Positions 34,758-44,654 of a stretch of 64,000 bases of DNA are shown here, in pieces. The DNA comes from MVRV01 sp964469905. Its GTDB lineage: Bacteria > Desulfobacterota > Syntrophia > Syntrophales > Smithellaceae. The stretch's first letter is position 1. Each line of letters begins with the position of its first letter. Where the stretch lies: NCBI GenBank assembly GCA_964469905.1, contig CAYXZW010000002.1, positions 92,286 to 156,285 on the forward strand, read 5' to 3'. A model generated the notes under the pieces. It worked only from the letters and a program-made list of their open reading frames with translations, did no database searches and was not told the DNA's origin. The position numbers and the translations under genes were made by a program.

Positions 34758-35528
34758 TTAATTACCGCCACGATTGATTCTGGTAAGTTCGGCCAATTTT
34801 GCATATTTAAAAAATTTATTGACGGAATCGGTAACAGCCAGGGTAAGCCCGGGCATGCCATCGAGAACACCGCCCCGCAGAAAATAATCCTGAAAGAATG
34901 TGAAAAAAGCCCGCAGGAAGGCAGCACCAGTTGACGAGCGCTTGCCTTCTTTAAATGCTTCCCGGGCTCCCAGTGTAGAATATCTGTCAATCTTTTGCAG
35001 AATTTTGTTCAAATGGCTTTCCGTAAAATGTTCGATGGGAGCATCCAAAGCGCCAACGAGACCGTCAACTTCCACTGCTTCATGAACGGCGGCCCCGGTC
35101 ATCCGGCCTGATTCTTTCCGGAATAACCGGATAATCCGATCCGGCCACCAGCCAGCATGTTTGATCCAACGGCCCTGAAAATAGTTTTTGCGGGGAAAAC
35201 TGAATCCGGCCTCCCTCAGCCCGGAATTGGTAATAACTACTTTTATAACTTCCGCTGTTTCCCCTGGGATGCGTTCATCAGCATCAAGCACTAAAATCCA
35301 CTGTTCACGGCATTTATCTATGGCCAGTTGCTTTTGCGGACCGAATCCCAGCCAATCCTCTTTGTAGATATCACAACCAAACTCGGCGGCAATCTGTAAT
35401 GTGGCATCAGTGCTGCCGGAATCAACAACAACAATTTGCCGGGCAAATGCGACGCTCTGCAAACATGCCCGCAGATTTTCTTCTTCATTTTTTGTAATGA
35501 TTGCAACGGAAAGAGGAACCTTTTCCAA
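34758..35528 (-). CDS. LPS core family 2 glycosyltransferase (WaaE/KdtX-like)
   Basis: 256 residues from a TTG at 35528; no ATG is close and AAGGAG lies about six bases upstream, which supports the TTG. The sequence AIITKNEEENLRACLQSV, VVVDSGSTDATLQIA, LDADERIPGE and FSFPRKNYFQGRWIKHAG is the standard WaaE-like layout. In enterobacteria the protein adds glucose to heptose I of the LPS inner core. Its presence marks the start of the core-assembly block. Confidence 0.85.
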   Translation of the reverse strand: MEKVPLSVAIITKNEEENLRACLQSVAFARQIVVVDSGSTDATLQIAAEFGCDIYKEDWLGFGPQKQLAIDKCREQWILVLDADERIPGETAEVIKVVITNSGLREAGFSFPRKNYFQGRWIKHAGWWPDRIIRLFRKESGRMTGAAVHEAVEVDGLVGALDAPIEHFTESHLNKILQKIDRYSTLGAREAFKEGKRSSTGAAFLRAFFTFFQDYFLRGGVLDGMPGLTLAVTDSVNKFFKYAKLAELTRINRGGN

Positions 35529-35538
35529 AAGCTTCTCC

Positions 35539-36168
35539 TTAAATACCGGACCGATGGATTCTAATAATGTCGTCCTTAACCTGCACTATCCAGTCCGGAT
35601 GCCTTGCAGTAATTATTCTTTTTACTTCCACAACCGTAGGATAATTATTATTCCCGTCAAACTCCCGGGCATCGTCAATGAGGATTACATGATCGGGCTG
35701 ATGGTCATCCAAAAGGATATTCAGCTCCCTAATAATTGGTGTTTCCAAATCGCTCATTCCCGTCACACCACCAGAATAATGGGCATCGAGCCAAAAGAGG
35801 CATGGTTCTTTAATATCGACTGCAATCGCCGGCAATAGTTTGCCGCTATCGCCCTGGATAATAGTTACATGGGGATGAACGGAAAATTTCTTATGCGCAC
35901 GTTCGGCCAGAGCCTGATCTACTTCTACCGAAATAATTTTAGAAAATGTGTGCAAAACAGCATCAATCATTTCCCCCATAAACGTTCCCGTTTCGATAAA
36001 AGTATGCAGCTTATACTTCCGGGCATATTCCTTAAGAATTTTCTGTTTAACTATGTGCGGTGGTGGGACAGGCCTTCCCGCCAGCTTCCACAAAACTATC
36101 TTTTTTCGCGCACTGATAGCTTCTTTTATCTTCTTGTGCGTTTGATAAATTATATTTTTTTTATCCAT
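35539..36168 (-). CDS. Class I SAM-like methyltransferase of unknown target
   Basis: 209 residues from the ATG at 36168 (a TTG one codon earlier is possible). The nucleotide-fold segments are HTFIETGTFMGEMIDAVL, ISVEVDQALAERA, IIQGDSGKLLPAI and CLFWLDAHYSGG, as in small sugar-cluster methyltransferases. No specific target can be named. It is transcribed with the two glycosyltransferase genes after it and is divergent from the O-antigen ligase gene. Confidence 0.65.
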   Translation of the reverse strand: MDKKNIIYQTHKKIKEAISARKKIVLWKLAGRPVPPPHIVKQKILKEYARKYKLHTFIETGTFMGEMIDAVLHTFSKIISVEVDQALAERAHKKFSVHPHVTIIQGDSGKLLPAIAVDIKEPCLFWLDAHYSGGVTGMSDLETPIIRELNILLDDHQPDHVILIDDAREFDGNNNYPTVVEVKRIITARHPDWIVQVKDDIIRIHRSGI

Positions 36169-36324
36169 CAATGAAAAATCACTTTTTCTGAACCATTGTA
36201 TTATTCTCTGGGATTACTGAATCTAAACATAAATTTATCAATGGTGCAAATTATAATCCTATTTATAATGATTTTTTAACACTCTTCTGATATGTGCTGC
36301 AATTATTAATTCAGGAGCGTAACC

Positions 36325-37578
36325 ATGTCCTCAATTTCGCATACAAACAAAGATAGAACTGAAACATTTTTCAGTGTTTTAAATTATGCCATCCCGATAC
36401 TAATGGGAGCATATATTCTATTAAATCCCTTGCCCCTCTCTGCCGTCAATGAAATTTGTTTTTATCTTTCTGTTTTATCGCTAATCCTGCTTCTTGTTTT
36501 TAAAAAAACGTTCTTTACCTTGCGCTCGCCGCTGGCCTTGCCTTTCCTGTTATTTTTTCTTTGGGCGGTTTTGGGTTTGTTCTTCACCCTTGATTTCAAA
36601 AACACTCTTCATGATCTTCGTAGTCATTTGCTGAAATATATCATTGTTTTTTACTTATTGGTCAATTATTTCAATTCACCCAAAAGACTGGAAATACTTG
36701 CTCTGATTGCCATTGCCTCCGGAACCATTTTTTCTATTTATGCGCTTAATGTGTATTACTTTATTGAGGGATTTCCCTTTTCCACAAGATTAGGTTACAC
36801 ATTTACAGTAATGCATACCGACTACCTGGGATTTACTACCATCTTTGGAATTTGCCTTAGTTTGCATTTTTTATATAAAAGCAAGAATATATTTTATCAA
36901 ATGTTACTCGCCAGTTCCATTTTGATTATGTCTATCGCAACATTACTGACTCAATCCCGAGGATCTTTACTTGGTTTTCTGGCAGTACTGGTGATTATGT
37001 GTTTTCACAATAAGAAAAACATTATTTTCATTATAATAACTATTATAATAATTTTTTTTATGCCAGTAAAAGAAAGAATTACAATGAATACCTTTACACA
37101 AGACGTAAGGATTAAAATGAACCGTTTGACAGTCGAGGTAATTAAAGATTATCCAATTGCGGGAATTGGTTTCGGCATGCAAATTTACGGAAACGCAAAT
37201 CTTGTTGATTTAAGAAAATATGACAGTAAATTACCCGTGAAATACCAGGGGGGGTTAGGAGGAATGTTGATTGGTTCTCCCCACAATACAATACTTGATA
37301 TTGCAGTTCGTACCGGCATTGTCGGTCTTATTTTATTTTTATATATACTGATCACTCCTCTCTGGATGCTTTGGAGAACAATAAAACTGAAAAAAGGCGA
37401 ATATTTCAAATCCTGGGCAATCTGTCTTTTTGCCTGTTTTGTATCATTCATGATTCCGGCGTTATTTGCGGATACCACTTTCGGACCTCGTGTTATAACA
37501 TTTTATACAATATTGGCCATGATCACAATTTTATGGAACATAACCGGGCAGGCCAAATCGGAAAACAGCACAGCTTAA
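36325..37578 (+). CDS. O-antigen ligase / polymerase family membrane protein (WaaL-like)
   Basis: 417 residues with about ten to twelve membrane segments and one large periplasmic loop (about residues 255-330). The loop has the Wzy_C-type motif GSPHNTILDIA with His320, and an arginine in TLLTQSRGSLLG (Arg212) precedes it, both features of WaaL-family ligases. It would join undecaprenyl-linked glycan to lipid A-core in the periplasm. It might instead be a Wzy polymerase, as the two share the fold. AGGAG lies before the ATG. It is the first plus-strand gene of this region. Confidence 0.8.
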   Translation: MSSISHTNKDRTETFFSVLNYAIPILMGAYILLNPLPLSAVNEICFYLSVLSLILLLVFKKTFFTLRSPLALPFLLFFLWAVLGLFFTLDFKNTLHDLRSHLLKYIIVFYLLVNYFNSPKRLEILALIAIASGTIFSIYALNVYYFIEGFPFSTRLGYTFTVMHTDYLGFTTIFGICLSLHFLYKSKNIFYQMLLASSILIMSIATLLTQSRGSLLGFLAVLVIMCFHNKKNIIFIIITIIIIFFMPVKERITMNTFTQDVRIKMNRLTVEVIKDYPIAGIGFGMQIYGNANLVDLRKYDSKLPVKYQGGLGGMLIGSPHNTILDIAVRTGIVGLILFLYILITPLWMLWRTIKLKKGEYFKSWAICLFACFVSFMIPALFADTTFGPRVITFYTILAMITILWNITGQAKSENSTA

Positions 37579-37612
37579 TCGGAAGTATATTTTCTAATGT
37601 CGAATTAAAGAA

Positions 37613-38368
37613 TTAGTTGCGCCAGGCCCAGAGCATACCGACCGGTCGGCGACGGGTAGAAAAACCTATCTTTCGGAAAAAAGCTTCCAGCTCATCAATA
37701 TTCTGGTTTTCTTTTTCACCACGATGCACTTCCATGGCAATTTGATCTATGCGTTGCAGATATTCGACGGGACAGTTATACAAGATGTCGTATTCCGCTC
37801 CTTCACAGTCCATTTTCAACAAGCCGCATTTTGTAATGCCATTTTGATCCATAACTGTTTGCAGGGAAACGCAGGGAACTTTTAATGATTTTTCTTCAAC
37901 ACTCGAAGGCGCAAACATAGTTGCACTGGTGGTAAAAGAATCACTCGTATCAAAAGACAGAACGACTTCTCCGTTCTTTCCGGCAACGGCCTGCTGATAG
38001 CATTTTATAAGCGCAGAACTGTTCAGATCACAATGACGTTGCAACTGAGCATAATTCACCGGCACCGGTTCATAAGAAAAAATCCGGGAATGCGGAAACT
38101 TTGCGGCGGCAAACAAAGAAAAATAACCGGCATTAGCGCCAATATCAATGACCGTTGCGCCCTGGAAAATATCGTGCTCCAAACCGGCCAGATAACATTC
38201 ATCCATAAAAATTTCCTTGAATGTTTGCACAAGCCTTACAGGAACCTCTACAGTTACGCCATTGCGCGACTCAAAAACAAGTATCTCCATATCAGCAAAA
38301 CCGAACTTGTAAATAAGATACAGCCACCAGTTTTTAAAAGTTTTGAATAAGTAATAATACCTTTTCAC
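37613..38368 (-). CDS. FkbM-family methyltransferase
   Basis: 251 residues. VIDIGANAGYFSLFAA is the SAM-binding glycine-rich loop, followed by FSYEPVPVNYAQLQRH, LKMDCEGAEYDIL and IAMEVHRGE, the pattern of FkbM-type O-methyltransferases. The family methylates sugar or polyketide hydroxyls. It is convergent with the O-antigen ligase gene (35-base gap). Target unknown. Confidence 0.8.
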   Translation of the reverse strand: MKRYYYLFKTFKNWWLYLIYKFGFADMEILVFESRNGVTVEVPVRLVQTFKEIFMDECYLAGLEHDIFQGATVIDIGANAGYFSLFAAAKFPHSRIFSYEPVPVNYAQLQRHCDLNSSALIKCYQQAVAGKNGEVVLSFDTSDSFTTSATMFAPSSVEEKSLKVPCVSLQTVMDQNGITKCGLLKMDCEGAEYDILYNCPVEYLQRIDQIAMEVHRGEKENQNIDELEAFFRKIGFSTRRRPVGMLWAWRN

Positions 38369-38414
38369 AATGTAATCCTGTTATTGATTTGCTTGATAAA
38401 TAGAGAGCTTTAGC

Positions 38415-38456
38415 CGAAGAATCCCAGGTTCTTTCTCGTGAGCATTAGATTCTTCG
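38415..38456. repeat. Intergenic inverted repeat (9-bp arms)
   Basis: CGAAGAATC at 38415-38423 pairs with GATTCTTCG at 38448-38456, followed by a CACCCAGAATGACA tail. It resembles the repeat family seen at 63.4 kb (AAGATTTCTCGCTGCGCTTCG, CGAAATGACA). Confidence 0.5.
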
Positions 38457-38499
38457 TTTCACCCAGAATGACATACATGCTTAATTTATTAAACCGGAT

Positions 38500-39456
38500 T
38501 CATCTTTTATCAGCTATAATCTTGTACGCCCTTTTCACAGCGTTAACTCTGCACCACAAAGAGTTATTCCATTCCATAGGCATATTTTCATGATCAGCGC
38601 GGCCATAAACAGCAGAATTATATTTTGCCGGTTCGAGGTCCGGGTAATCATTAATAACATCATATAAAAAAACTAAATCCTCCGGATTCATAACCGCAGC
38701 CAAATTATTGCCCAGCAGCGATTCTGTGGTGCAATTGCCATCATATGTCGGCAATTCTTTTTCAGAAATCGGGGGATAAATACAAAGTTGCGCGCGATCA
38801 TCTTCCAGCAGTGTCTCAATATGCAATAACTTTTTTATAGCGTTTTTCAGTTTTTTGCTTTTTGATATTTGAGGCTGGGGATCCAGCAAGGTGCCCTCAA
38901 AAGGAGGACCATTAAAACAGCGCACACGCGCATGACGCGGCAGGATGTCATGCATGTGAAACAGGGCATCACTTCGCACCGCCCTGAGCACATGTGTTTC
39001 CATGAACCAGCAGGCAAAATCATATGTGTGAAGACTGTCCAGAAAATACAAATCAAAATCTTTCGGTGCTGATAAAGATGTCTTTTTTACATCACCAACA
39101 TGAAGTTTCACAAAATCGTCAACCTGATAATCAACGAAATTCCTGGACGCTGATTTTGCAGCTTTCGGATCAATCTCGTAGCTGAATATTATCCCGCCCT
39201 TATTTTTTTTCAGAGCCAGGGCCATGAACATCGTTGCATATCCGGAAGATGTGGAAATTTCCATAATTCGTTTCGGCTTCAAATAGCGGATAAGGCAGTA
39301 GAGAAGTTGCCCGGAAAGCCAGTCGTATTGACCTTGCGTTACAAATATATTTTCATTGTAACGATTTTCCGGCAAAAAACGCAACTCCCCCGTTTCGTGT
39401 GCGTACTCGTCGGTCGCTTGTTTAAATAAATCCTTAATACTCATAAACAATCTCAT
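38500..39456 (-). CDS. Class I SAM-dependent methyltransferase-like protein
   Basis: 318 residues from the ATG at 39456; an upstream ATG at 39495 is possible and the start is not settled by a ribosome site. The fold is seen in RIMEISTSSGYATMFMALAL, IFSYEIDPKAAKSA, LHVGDVKKT and FYLFLDSLHTYD-like segments. The second half contains many cysteines and aromatic residues without a recognised domain. It is close to class I methyltransferases but no function is recognisable. Transcribed opposite to the WaaG-like gene. Confidence 0.55.
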   Translation of the reverse strand: MRLFMSIKDLFKQATDEYAHETGELRFLPENRYNENIFVTQGQYDWLSGQLLYCLIRYLKPKRIMEISTSSGYATMFMALALKKNKGGIIFSYEIDPKAAKSASRNFVDYQVDDFVKLHVGDVKKTSLSAPKDFDLYFLDSLHTYDFACWFMETHVLRAVRSDALFHMHDILPRHARVRCFNGPPFEGTLLDPQPQISKSKKLKNAIKKLLHIETLLEDDRAQLCIYPPISEKELPTYDGNCTTESLLGNNLAAVMNPEDLVFLYDVINDYPDLEPAKYNSAVYGRADHENMPMEWNNSLWCRVNAVKRAYKIIADKR

Positions 39457-39652
39457 CACATTTTCTTTTCTCAACTGATTTTGAACTCCTATCATAGAGA
39501 GTTTTAATAATGCAAGAAACCATTTAACAATATTACAATATCTTCCGGAGATAATTATTGAGCCGGTTTTTGAAATCCTTTATTAAAACATGATTTTTTC
39601 CATTTTCTATGTTAGAGCTATTTTCAAAAAACAGCTTTATGAAATTTATTTT

Positions 39653-40792
39653 ATGCAAAAAATTGCAGTAGTTATACCAAAATATGGGCTGATCGGCGGA
39701 GCTGAACAATTTGTTGCCGAGTTAACCTGCCGCCTCATTACATCTGTGGGATCTGATTTTCATGTGTATGCTAACCGCTGGGAAAAATCAGCCGCTCCAA
39801 TAACGTTTCATCAAGTGCCGATTATCTCTTTCCCTAAATTTCTGACCACACTGAGCTTTGCTCATTTTGCGAAGAACCAGATCAAGCGCGATAATATTTC
39901 CCTTGTCCACAGTCATGAAAGAATTTTTGCCGCCGATATTTTCACACTTCACGGCATCCCCCATCGCTACTGGGTGCACCATATCCGCCGCAAACATATG
40001 AGCCTCTACGACTTAGCCACAGCCTGGGTAGAAAAAAAGCTGGTTTATGAAGGAAATTGTAAAAATTTTATTGCCGTCTCCAATCTGACCAGAGATATTT
40101 TTCTGCAAGAATATAAAATTGATCCCGGCCTTGTTGACGTCATCCATCCCGGGGTAGATTTACAGGACTATGCCCAATATGATCAGGATTCCGTCCGTCA
40201 GAATATCCGTCTCGAATTAGGCATTAACAAAGACATTCCGGTAATTTTATTTGCTTCGATGAATTTCGAGATTAAAGGTCTTGATAATGTTTTATTGTCT
40301 CTGGCTAAATTAAGAGCGCAAAACCGTAAATTCAAGCTCATTGTTGCCGGCAAAGGAAATACAAAAAAATATACACAACTGGCTAAAGAAGCCGGAATTA
40401 TATCTGATGTCATATTTACTGGTCCGGTAAATAAAGAAAAAATGATCCACATGTATTTAGCCGCCGACCTTTATGTTATGCTCTCCAAATTTGATACATT
40501 CGGCATGGTTGTTCTGGAAGCTATGGCGGCGGGGCTGCCGGTAATTATCAGCAGCAACGTCGGAGCCAAAGATCTGGTGCAGGAAGGAAAAAATGGCTTC
40601 GTTGTCAGTAATACTTCCGACAGCGATTACATCGCCGCCAGGATAGCGCAGCTCTTTGATGAAAATATCCGCAGACCATTTGCCAATGCTGCTTATCAGA
40701 CAGCGACTCAAAACACTTGGGATCAGGTAGTGGCAAAATATTCGAAAGTATATGAGAACATTATCGCCATGCGCCAAAGCAAATCCGGTTAA
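39653..40792 (+). CDS. Family 4 glycosyltransferase (WaaG-like)
   Basis: 379 residues from the ATG at 39653, chosen because the protein then begins MQKIAVVIPKYGLIGGAEQF, the classic GT-B N-terminus; the frame is open for 21 codons upstream. FIAVSNLTRDIFLQEY, DVIHPGVDLQDY and VMLSKFDTFGMVVLEAMAAGLP (EX7E-type region) are typical. Similarity is strongest to LPS core glucosyltransferase I (WaaG). It opens a plus-strand series of assembly genes. Confidence 0.8.
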   Translation: MQKIAVVIPKYGLIGGAEQFVAELTCRLITSVGSDFHVYANRWEKSAAPITFHQVPIISFPKFLTTLSFAHFAKNQIKRDNISLVHSHERIFAADIFTLHGIPHRYWVHHIRRKHMSLYDLATAWVEKKLVYEGNCKNFIAVSNLTRDIFLQEYKIDPGLVDVIHPGVDLQDYAQYDQDSVRQNIRLELGINKDIPVILFASMNFEIKGLDNVLLSLAKLRAQNRKFKLIVAGKGNTKKYTQLAKEAGIISDVIFTGPVNKEKMIHMYLAADLYVMLSKFDTFGMVVLEAMAAGLPVIISSNVGAKDLVQEGKNGFVVSNTSDSDYIAARIAQLFDENIRRPFANAAYQTATQNTWDQVVAKYSKVYENIIAMRQSKSG

Positions 40793-40801
40793 TAGAGAAT
40801 A

Positions 40802-41665
40802 ATGGATATTTCAATAATAATAGTTTCTTACAATACGGCTAAATTAACCCTGGACTGCCTGGCTTCCCTGCAAACAAAAGATGGGCTGGCAAAAGAAATA
40901 TTTGTTGTGGATAACTCTTCAACGGACAACAGTGTGGCTCTGATTGCTGAATGCTTTCCGCATGTAAAAGTGATTGCCAATGCGCAGAATAAAGGGTTCG
41001 GTGCTGCCAACAATCAGGCACTGCCGCACTGTTGCGGCAAGTATATTATATTTCTTAACCCTGATACGGCAATTATAAAAGATACTCTGCAAAAGGCAGT
41101 TTCCTATATGGACGATAATTTGCACATCGGACTGGCCGGCGCTAAAATACTCAACCCGGATGGTAGCCTACAGCCATCAGTTTCTTATAAATATCCCGGT
41201 GAAAAATTTGCCAAAAGCGAGCTTGTGGGACTGGCCGGCAACATTGCCTGTGTTATGGGCGCTTTTATGATTGCCCGCAGTGACCTTATTATGGAACTGG
41301 GAGGTTTTGATGATGATTTCTTCCTCTATGGCGAAGATCAGGATCTGGCCTGGCGCATCCGGGAAAAAGGCTTTTCTATCGGTTACATTGAAGATGCGGA
41401 AGTCTTCCACTGGGGCGGTCAAAGTGAAAGAGGAACACCCCCTGCCGCTTTATTTGAAAAAAAATTAAGGGCTGAATATCTATTCTACCGGAAACATTAC
41501 TCTTCACAAACGATTGCTCGTATTAAAAGAGCTCAGAGAATAAAAGCTTATTATAGATTAGCAACATTATATTTATTGTCTCCTTTCATCAGGAACAAAG
41601 ATAACGTTAAAAACAAAATGGACTGCTATCATCTCGTTTGCATTATGGCTAAATCCTCGATATAA
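40802..41665 (+). CDS. Family 2 glycosyltransferase (WbbL-like)
   Basis: 287 residues: SIIIVSYNTAKLTLDCLASL, VVDNSSTDNSVALI, the metal site IIFLNPDTAII, and FFLYGEDQDLAWRIREKG. It is paralogous in design to the protein encoded at 33.8-34.8 kb but on the opposite strand. It lies nine bases after the WaaG-like gene and likely works on the same glycan. Donor sugar cannot be named. Confidence 0.82.
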   Translation: MDISIIIVSYNTAKLTLDCLASLQTKDGLAKEIFVVDNSSTDNSVALIAECFPHVKVIANAQNKGFGAANNQALPHCCGKYIIFLNPDTAIIKDTLQKAVSYMDDNLHIGLAGAKILNPDGSLQPSVSYKYPGEKFAKSELVGLAGNIACVMGAFMIARSDLIMELGGFDDDFFLYGEDQDLAWRIREKGFSIGYIEDAEVFHWGGQSERGTPPAALFEKKLRAEYLFYRKHYSSQTIARIKRAQRIKAYYRLATLYLLSPFIRNKDNVKNKMDCYHLVCIMAKSSI

Positions 41666-41735
41666 GCTTCACGTAACTGTTTTAAAGTCATAATCAATAG
41701 CGCAAGACGTAAAAGTAAATGGAGATATTTAAACA

Positions 41736-42563
41736 ATGAAAAAAGTTAGCGAAATTTGTACTCTTTGCGGCAGCACCAATCGCTCCGTTCTTTATACCAA
41801 GGATGAATGGAAGGTTTACAAATGCGAGGGCTGCGGTTTGGGCATTCTTGATCCCCATCCAGACAAAGATGAATTAGATAAACTCTATGCAGAAACATAT
41901 TTTCAAAGCCATTATGACGATGTACTGTCCCTTTCCTCTGAGGAAATGAAGAAAAGGTTAAAGCAGGAGAATCACCGTTTACGCTTTTTCCGCAAATTCA
42001 AAAAAAGAGGGAAAATCCTGGATATTGGCTGCGGCCGGGGCTATTTTCTGTTGGCTTGCCGGCAAGCCGGCTACGAAGTTGAAGGAATTGACATTTCCTC
42101 TGCGGCGGCCGATTATGTAAGCTCGGAGCTTAAAATACCTGTGCACCTGGGAGAAGTTGATAACATTGAGCTCAGTGCAGAGTCTTTTGACGTAATTACT
42201 CTGTGGCATTCATTAGAACATACCGCTGACCCGAATGGCTATGTTAAAAAAGCACACAAATGGCTTAAAAGAGACGGCATTTTAGTCATAGATGTTCCCG
42301 ATTACAGCGGAGATGATGCCCAATATACCTGGTCTGACTGGCAAGGATGGAGTATCCCTTATCATTTCTATCACTTTACAAAAGATTCTCTTGCTTATTT
42401 ATTACGCAAGCATGGCTTTATAGTTATCCGGCAGAAAGATTATTTATCTGAATACGTAAAGCAAAAATTGCAGGATGCTTTTTTACCATCATTCATTGCC
42501 CGCATAATCGCCAAGTGTTATTCCGGTCATAGTATCGCCGTCGTAGCAAAAAAAAATAGCTAA
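41736..42563 (+). CDS. SAM-dependent methyltransferase with N-terminal zinc site
   Basis: 275 residues. Two CxxC pairs near the N-terminus (C8/C11 and C30/C33) form a likely zinc module. The SAM motif is ILDIGCGRGYFLL and WHSLEHTADPNGY is the usual second-strand region. A C-terminal C-methyltransferase domain like that at 11.3 kb is absent. Close family members occur in polysaccharide clusters; substrate unknown. Confidence 0.72.
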   Translation: MKKVSEICTLCGSTNRSVLYTKDEWKVYKCEGCGLGILDPHPDKDELDKLYAETYFQSHYDDVLSLSSEEMKKRLKQENHRLRFFRKFKKRGKILDIGCGRGYFLLACRQAGYEVEGIDISSAAADYVSSELKIPVHLGEVDNIELSAESFDVITLWHSLEHTADPNGYVKKAHKWLKRDGILVIDVPDYSGDDAQYTWSDWQGWSIPYHFYHFTKDSLAYLLRKHGFIVIRQKDYLSEYVKQKLQDAFLPSFIARIIAKCYSGHSIAVVAKKNS

Positions 42564-42567
42564 ACTA

Positions 42568-43500
42568 ATGACGGGGCTTATGGAAAAGAAAAATTATCTT
42601 GAGTTTTTAATTCGACAAAAATCTTTTCGTTTTGACCATTTGTCTATTGCAGATATCGACAATGAACCGGTAGCCAGAATTTTTTCCGATACCATTTGGG
42701 AACAGGAATTTTGTCTCTTTGCCAGTAACATTAAGACCGGTGATGACTATTGCCGTTTTCTGCAGCGGCGTATTGATCAGGCTCTTCATAACAAACAACC
42801 TTTACCCGTGGCGAGATTTGCCGATGGTGAATATGCTTTTTACAATTACACCCTGGGATGTAACGGTCTTTATAAACAAGCAGGATCCGTTGCCGAGATA
42901 AAGAGCACCATGCCTCAACACATCTCGGCAATGAAATATCTGGAACTCTATGGCCTTTTTGCCCCTCTTGTCTTTCCGGAAAATTCTTATCCAAAAGCAA
43001 AGAGATTGTTTCCTTTTATGCAATCAAAAGAAGATTCATCGGGTGCCGATTTTCTCAATTTTCTCAATGCGCACGGCATAAGTCTTAAGCCGGAAAATTA
43101 TGTTCCTTTTTATGTGATTTACGCTTATTTGAGTTCTGGGCAATTTGCCACTTCAATGAACGGCAAGAACATCTGCATTTTAAACTCGGAATACAATCCA
43201 GAGCACTGCCTCAAGTGGTTTGCTCAATTTAACAGCCAGCCGCATTTAACATTTGTGGATATTCCGGCCGAGTATGTCGCCACGCGCTGGGAAGACAATA
43301 AAAAAAATGTTTTGAATAAAATTCCGCCGGATACTGCTTTGTGCCTTGCCGGCGCCGGCGTTGGAGCACTGCTTATTTGCGCTGATGTAGCCGGAACATT
43401 CTCCATTCCGGTCATCGATGCCGGCCATGTTTTGAATATGATGAACGGTCGTGTGGATAAATCCAATGGTGCACGACTATACACATTGAGAAAACTATGA
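42568..43500 (+). CDS. Putative GT-D-fold glycosyltransferase-like protein
   Basis: 310 residues; a second ATG at 42580 preceded by GGGG is an alternative start. No standard GT motif is seen. Residues 82-89 read ARFADGEY, resembling the RxGDGE signature of GT-D (DUF1792) transferases. The C-terminal part ends with LCLAGAGVGALLICADV and PVIDAGHVLNMM, like the GT-D segment that closes with an Asp-x-Gly-His. The assignment is remote. It overlaps the next gene by ATGA and lies in a run of transferases, which supports a role in glycan assembly. Confidence 0.45.
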   Translation: MTGLMEKKNYLEFLIRQKSFRFDHLSIADIDNEPVARIFSDTIWEQEFCLFASNIKTGDDYCRFLQRRIDQALHNKQPLPVARFADGEYAFYNYTLGCNGLYKQAGSVAEIKSTMPQHISAMKYLELYGLFAPLVFPENSYPKAKRLFPFMQSKEDSSGADFLNFLNAHGISLKPENYVPFYVIYAYLSSGQFATSMNGKNICILNSEYNPEHCLKWFAQFNSQPHLTFVDIPAEYVATRWEDNKKNVLNKIPPDTALCLAGAGVGALLICADVAGTFSIPVIDAGHVLNMMNGRVDKSNGARLYTLRKL

Positions 43501-44654
43501 ACGATCCTCTAAAAAAATATCGCCGGCAATTCCGCACCTGGAAAAACAACCGCAGACTAAAGCGGGAAAATGAATATTATATCCGGAAATTTACGTCCCT
43601 GGGACTTACTGTTCCTGACGAAAACACGCTGCGGCAAGAGTTGAAAACAGTATTCCCTCATGCTGCCGTCAAAGCAAAAGGCAAGCTGAGCATTATTGCT
43701 CTTTATCATCATTACAATTGGGAAAATGAGGCGCTTAAGCCGTCTTTAGAAAAATTCGGCCATGTTCGGCTTTATGACTGGTTTGATAAGTTCAGTCATT
43801 CCAGCAAAAACTGGCGCAAATCTTTAAAAGCCGCAATGAACAGCGATTTGATCCGGCAGGTCAACACGTGGATGGCCGAAGAAAAAGCTGATGTAATCTT
43901 CGCCTATTTATCCGGAGAGCTGGTGGAACCAGCCACTCTGCAAGAGATTCGCCGCCATGGTGTGCCGCTGGTTAATCTGGCCCTCAACGATAAGGAGCAT
44001 TTCATAGGCAAGATACGCTCCGGACGAGCCTTCGGCGCCAGAGACATTTGCCGCCATTTTGATCTGAACTGGACCAGCACTGAAGATGCTTTAATTAAAT
44101 ATTGCGTTGAAGGCGCGCGGCCGATTTATCTTCCGGAGGCCGCCAATCCACAGATTCACAAACCTTATGACGTCGAAAAGACCATCGATGTTTCCTTTGT
44201 CGGACAATGCTATGGCAACCGGGCAACAGTTATTTCCGAATTGCAGAACCACGGAATTGCCGTGAAGGCTTACGGACAAGGCTGGCCCGACGGGCCTCTA
44301 ACCACGGAAGAAATGGTAAAGATGTATTCCCGAAGTAAAATAAATTTGGGGTTTGGAGGTGTATCCGGCTTCCGAGACACCTTCTGCATCAAAGGACGTG
44401 ATTTTGAAATCCCCATGAGCGGCGGCCTCTATCTGACCGAAGATCATCCGGAACTGGGCTTGGCCTTCCGCCCGGGTGAAGAAATATTAACATACTCCGG
44501 CATTGATGATCTTGTTTACAAAATCAGGTATTATCTGGCCAATCCCGCCGCAGCGGAAGCCATCAGAAAAAAAGGCCATGAGCGATCTTTGCGTGAACAC
44601 ACCTGGGAGATGCGTTTTGCCAAAATCTTCAACATACTGGGAATACTGCAATAA
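43497..44654 (+). CDS. CgeB-like glycosyltransferase (GT-B)
   Basis: 385 residues. The middle contains DVSFVGQCYGNRATVISEL and KAYGQGWPDGPL. The C-terminal part has EIPMSGGLYLTEDHPELG and a HTWEMRFAKIFNIL end, typical of the CgeB / DUF3880-type glycosyltransferase family. The family acts in spore coat or surface glycan synthesis. The gene closes the plus-strand run that began with the WaaG-like gene. Donor and acceptor unknown. Confidence 0.72.
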   Translation: MNDPLKKYRRQFRTWKNNRRLKRENEYYIRKFTSLGLTVPDENTLRQELKTVFPHAAVKAKGKLSIIALYHHYNWENEALKPSLEKFGHVRLYDWFDKFSHSSKNWRKSLKAAMNSDLIRQVNTWMAEEKADVIFAYLSGELVEPATLQEIRRHGVPLVNLALNDKEHFIGKIRSGRAFGARDICRHFDLNWTSTEDALIKYCVEGARPIYLPEAANPQIHKPYDVEKTIDVSFVGQCYGNRATVISELQNHGIAVKAYGQGWPDGPLTTEEMVKMYSRSKINLGFGGVSGFRDTFCIKGRDFEIPMSGGLYLTEDHPELGLAFRPGEEILTYSGIDDLVYKIRYYLANPAAAEAIRKKGHERSLREHTWEMRFAKIFNILGILQ

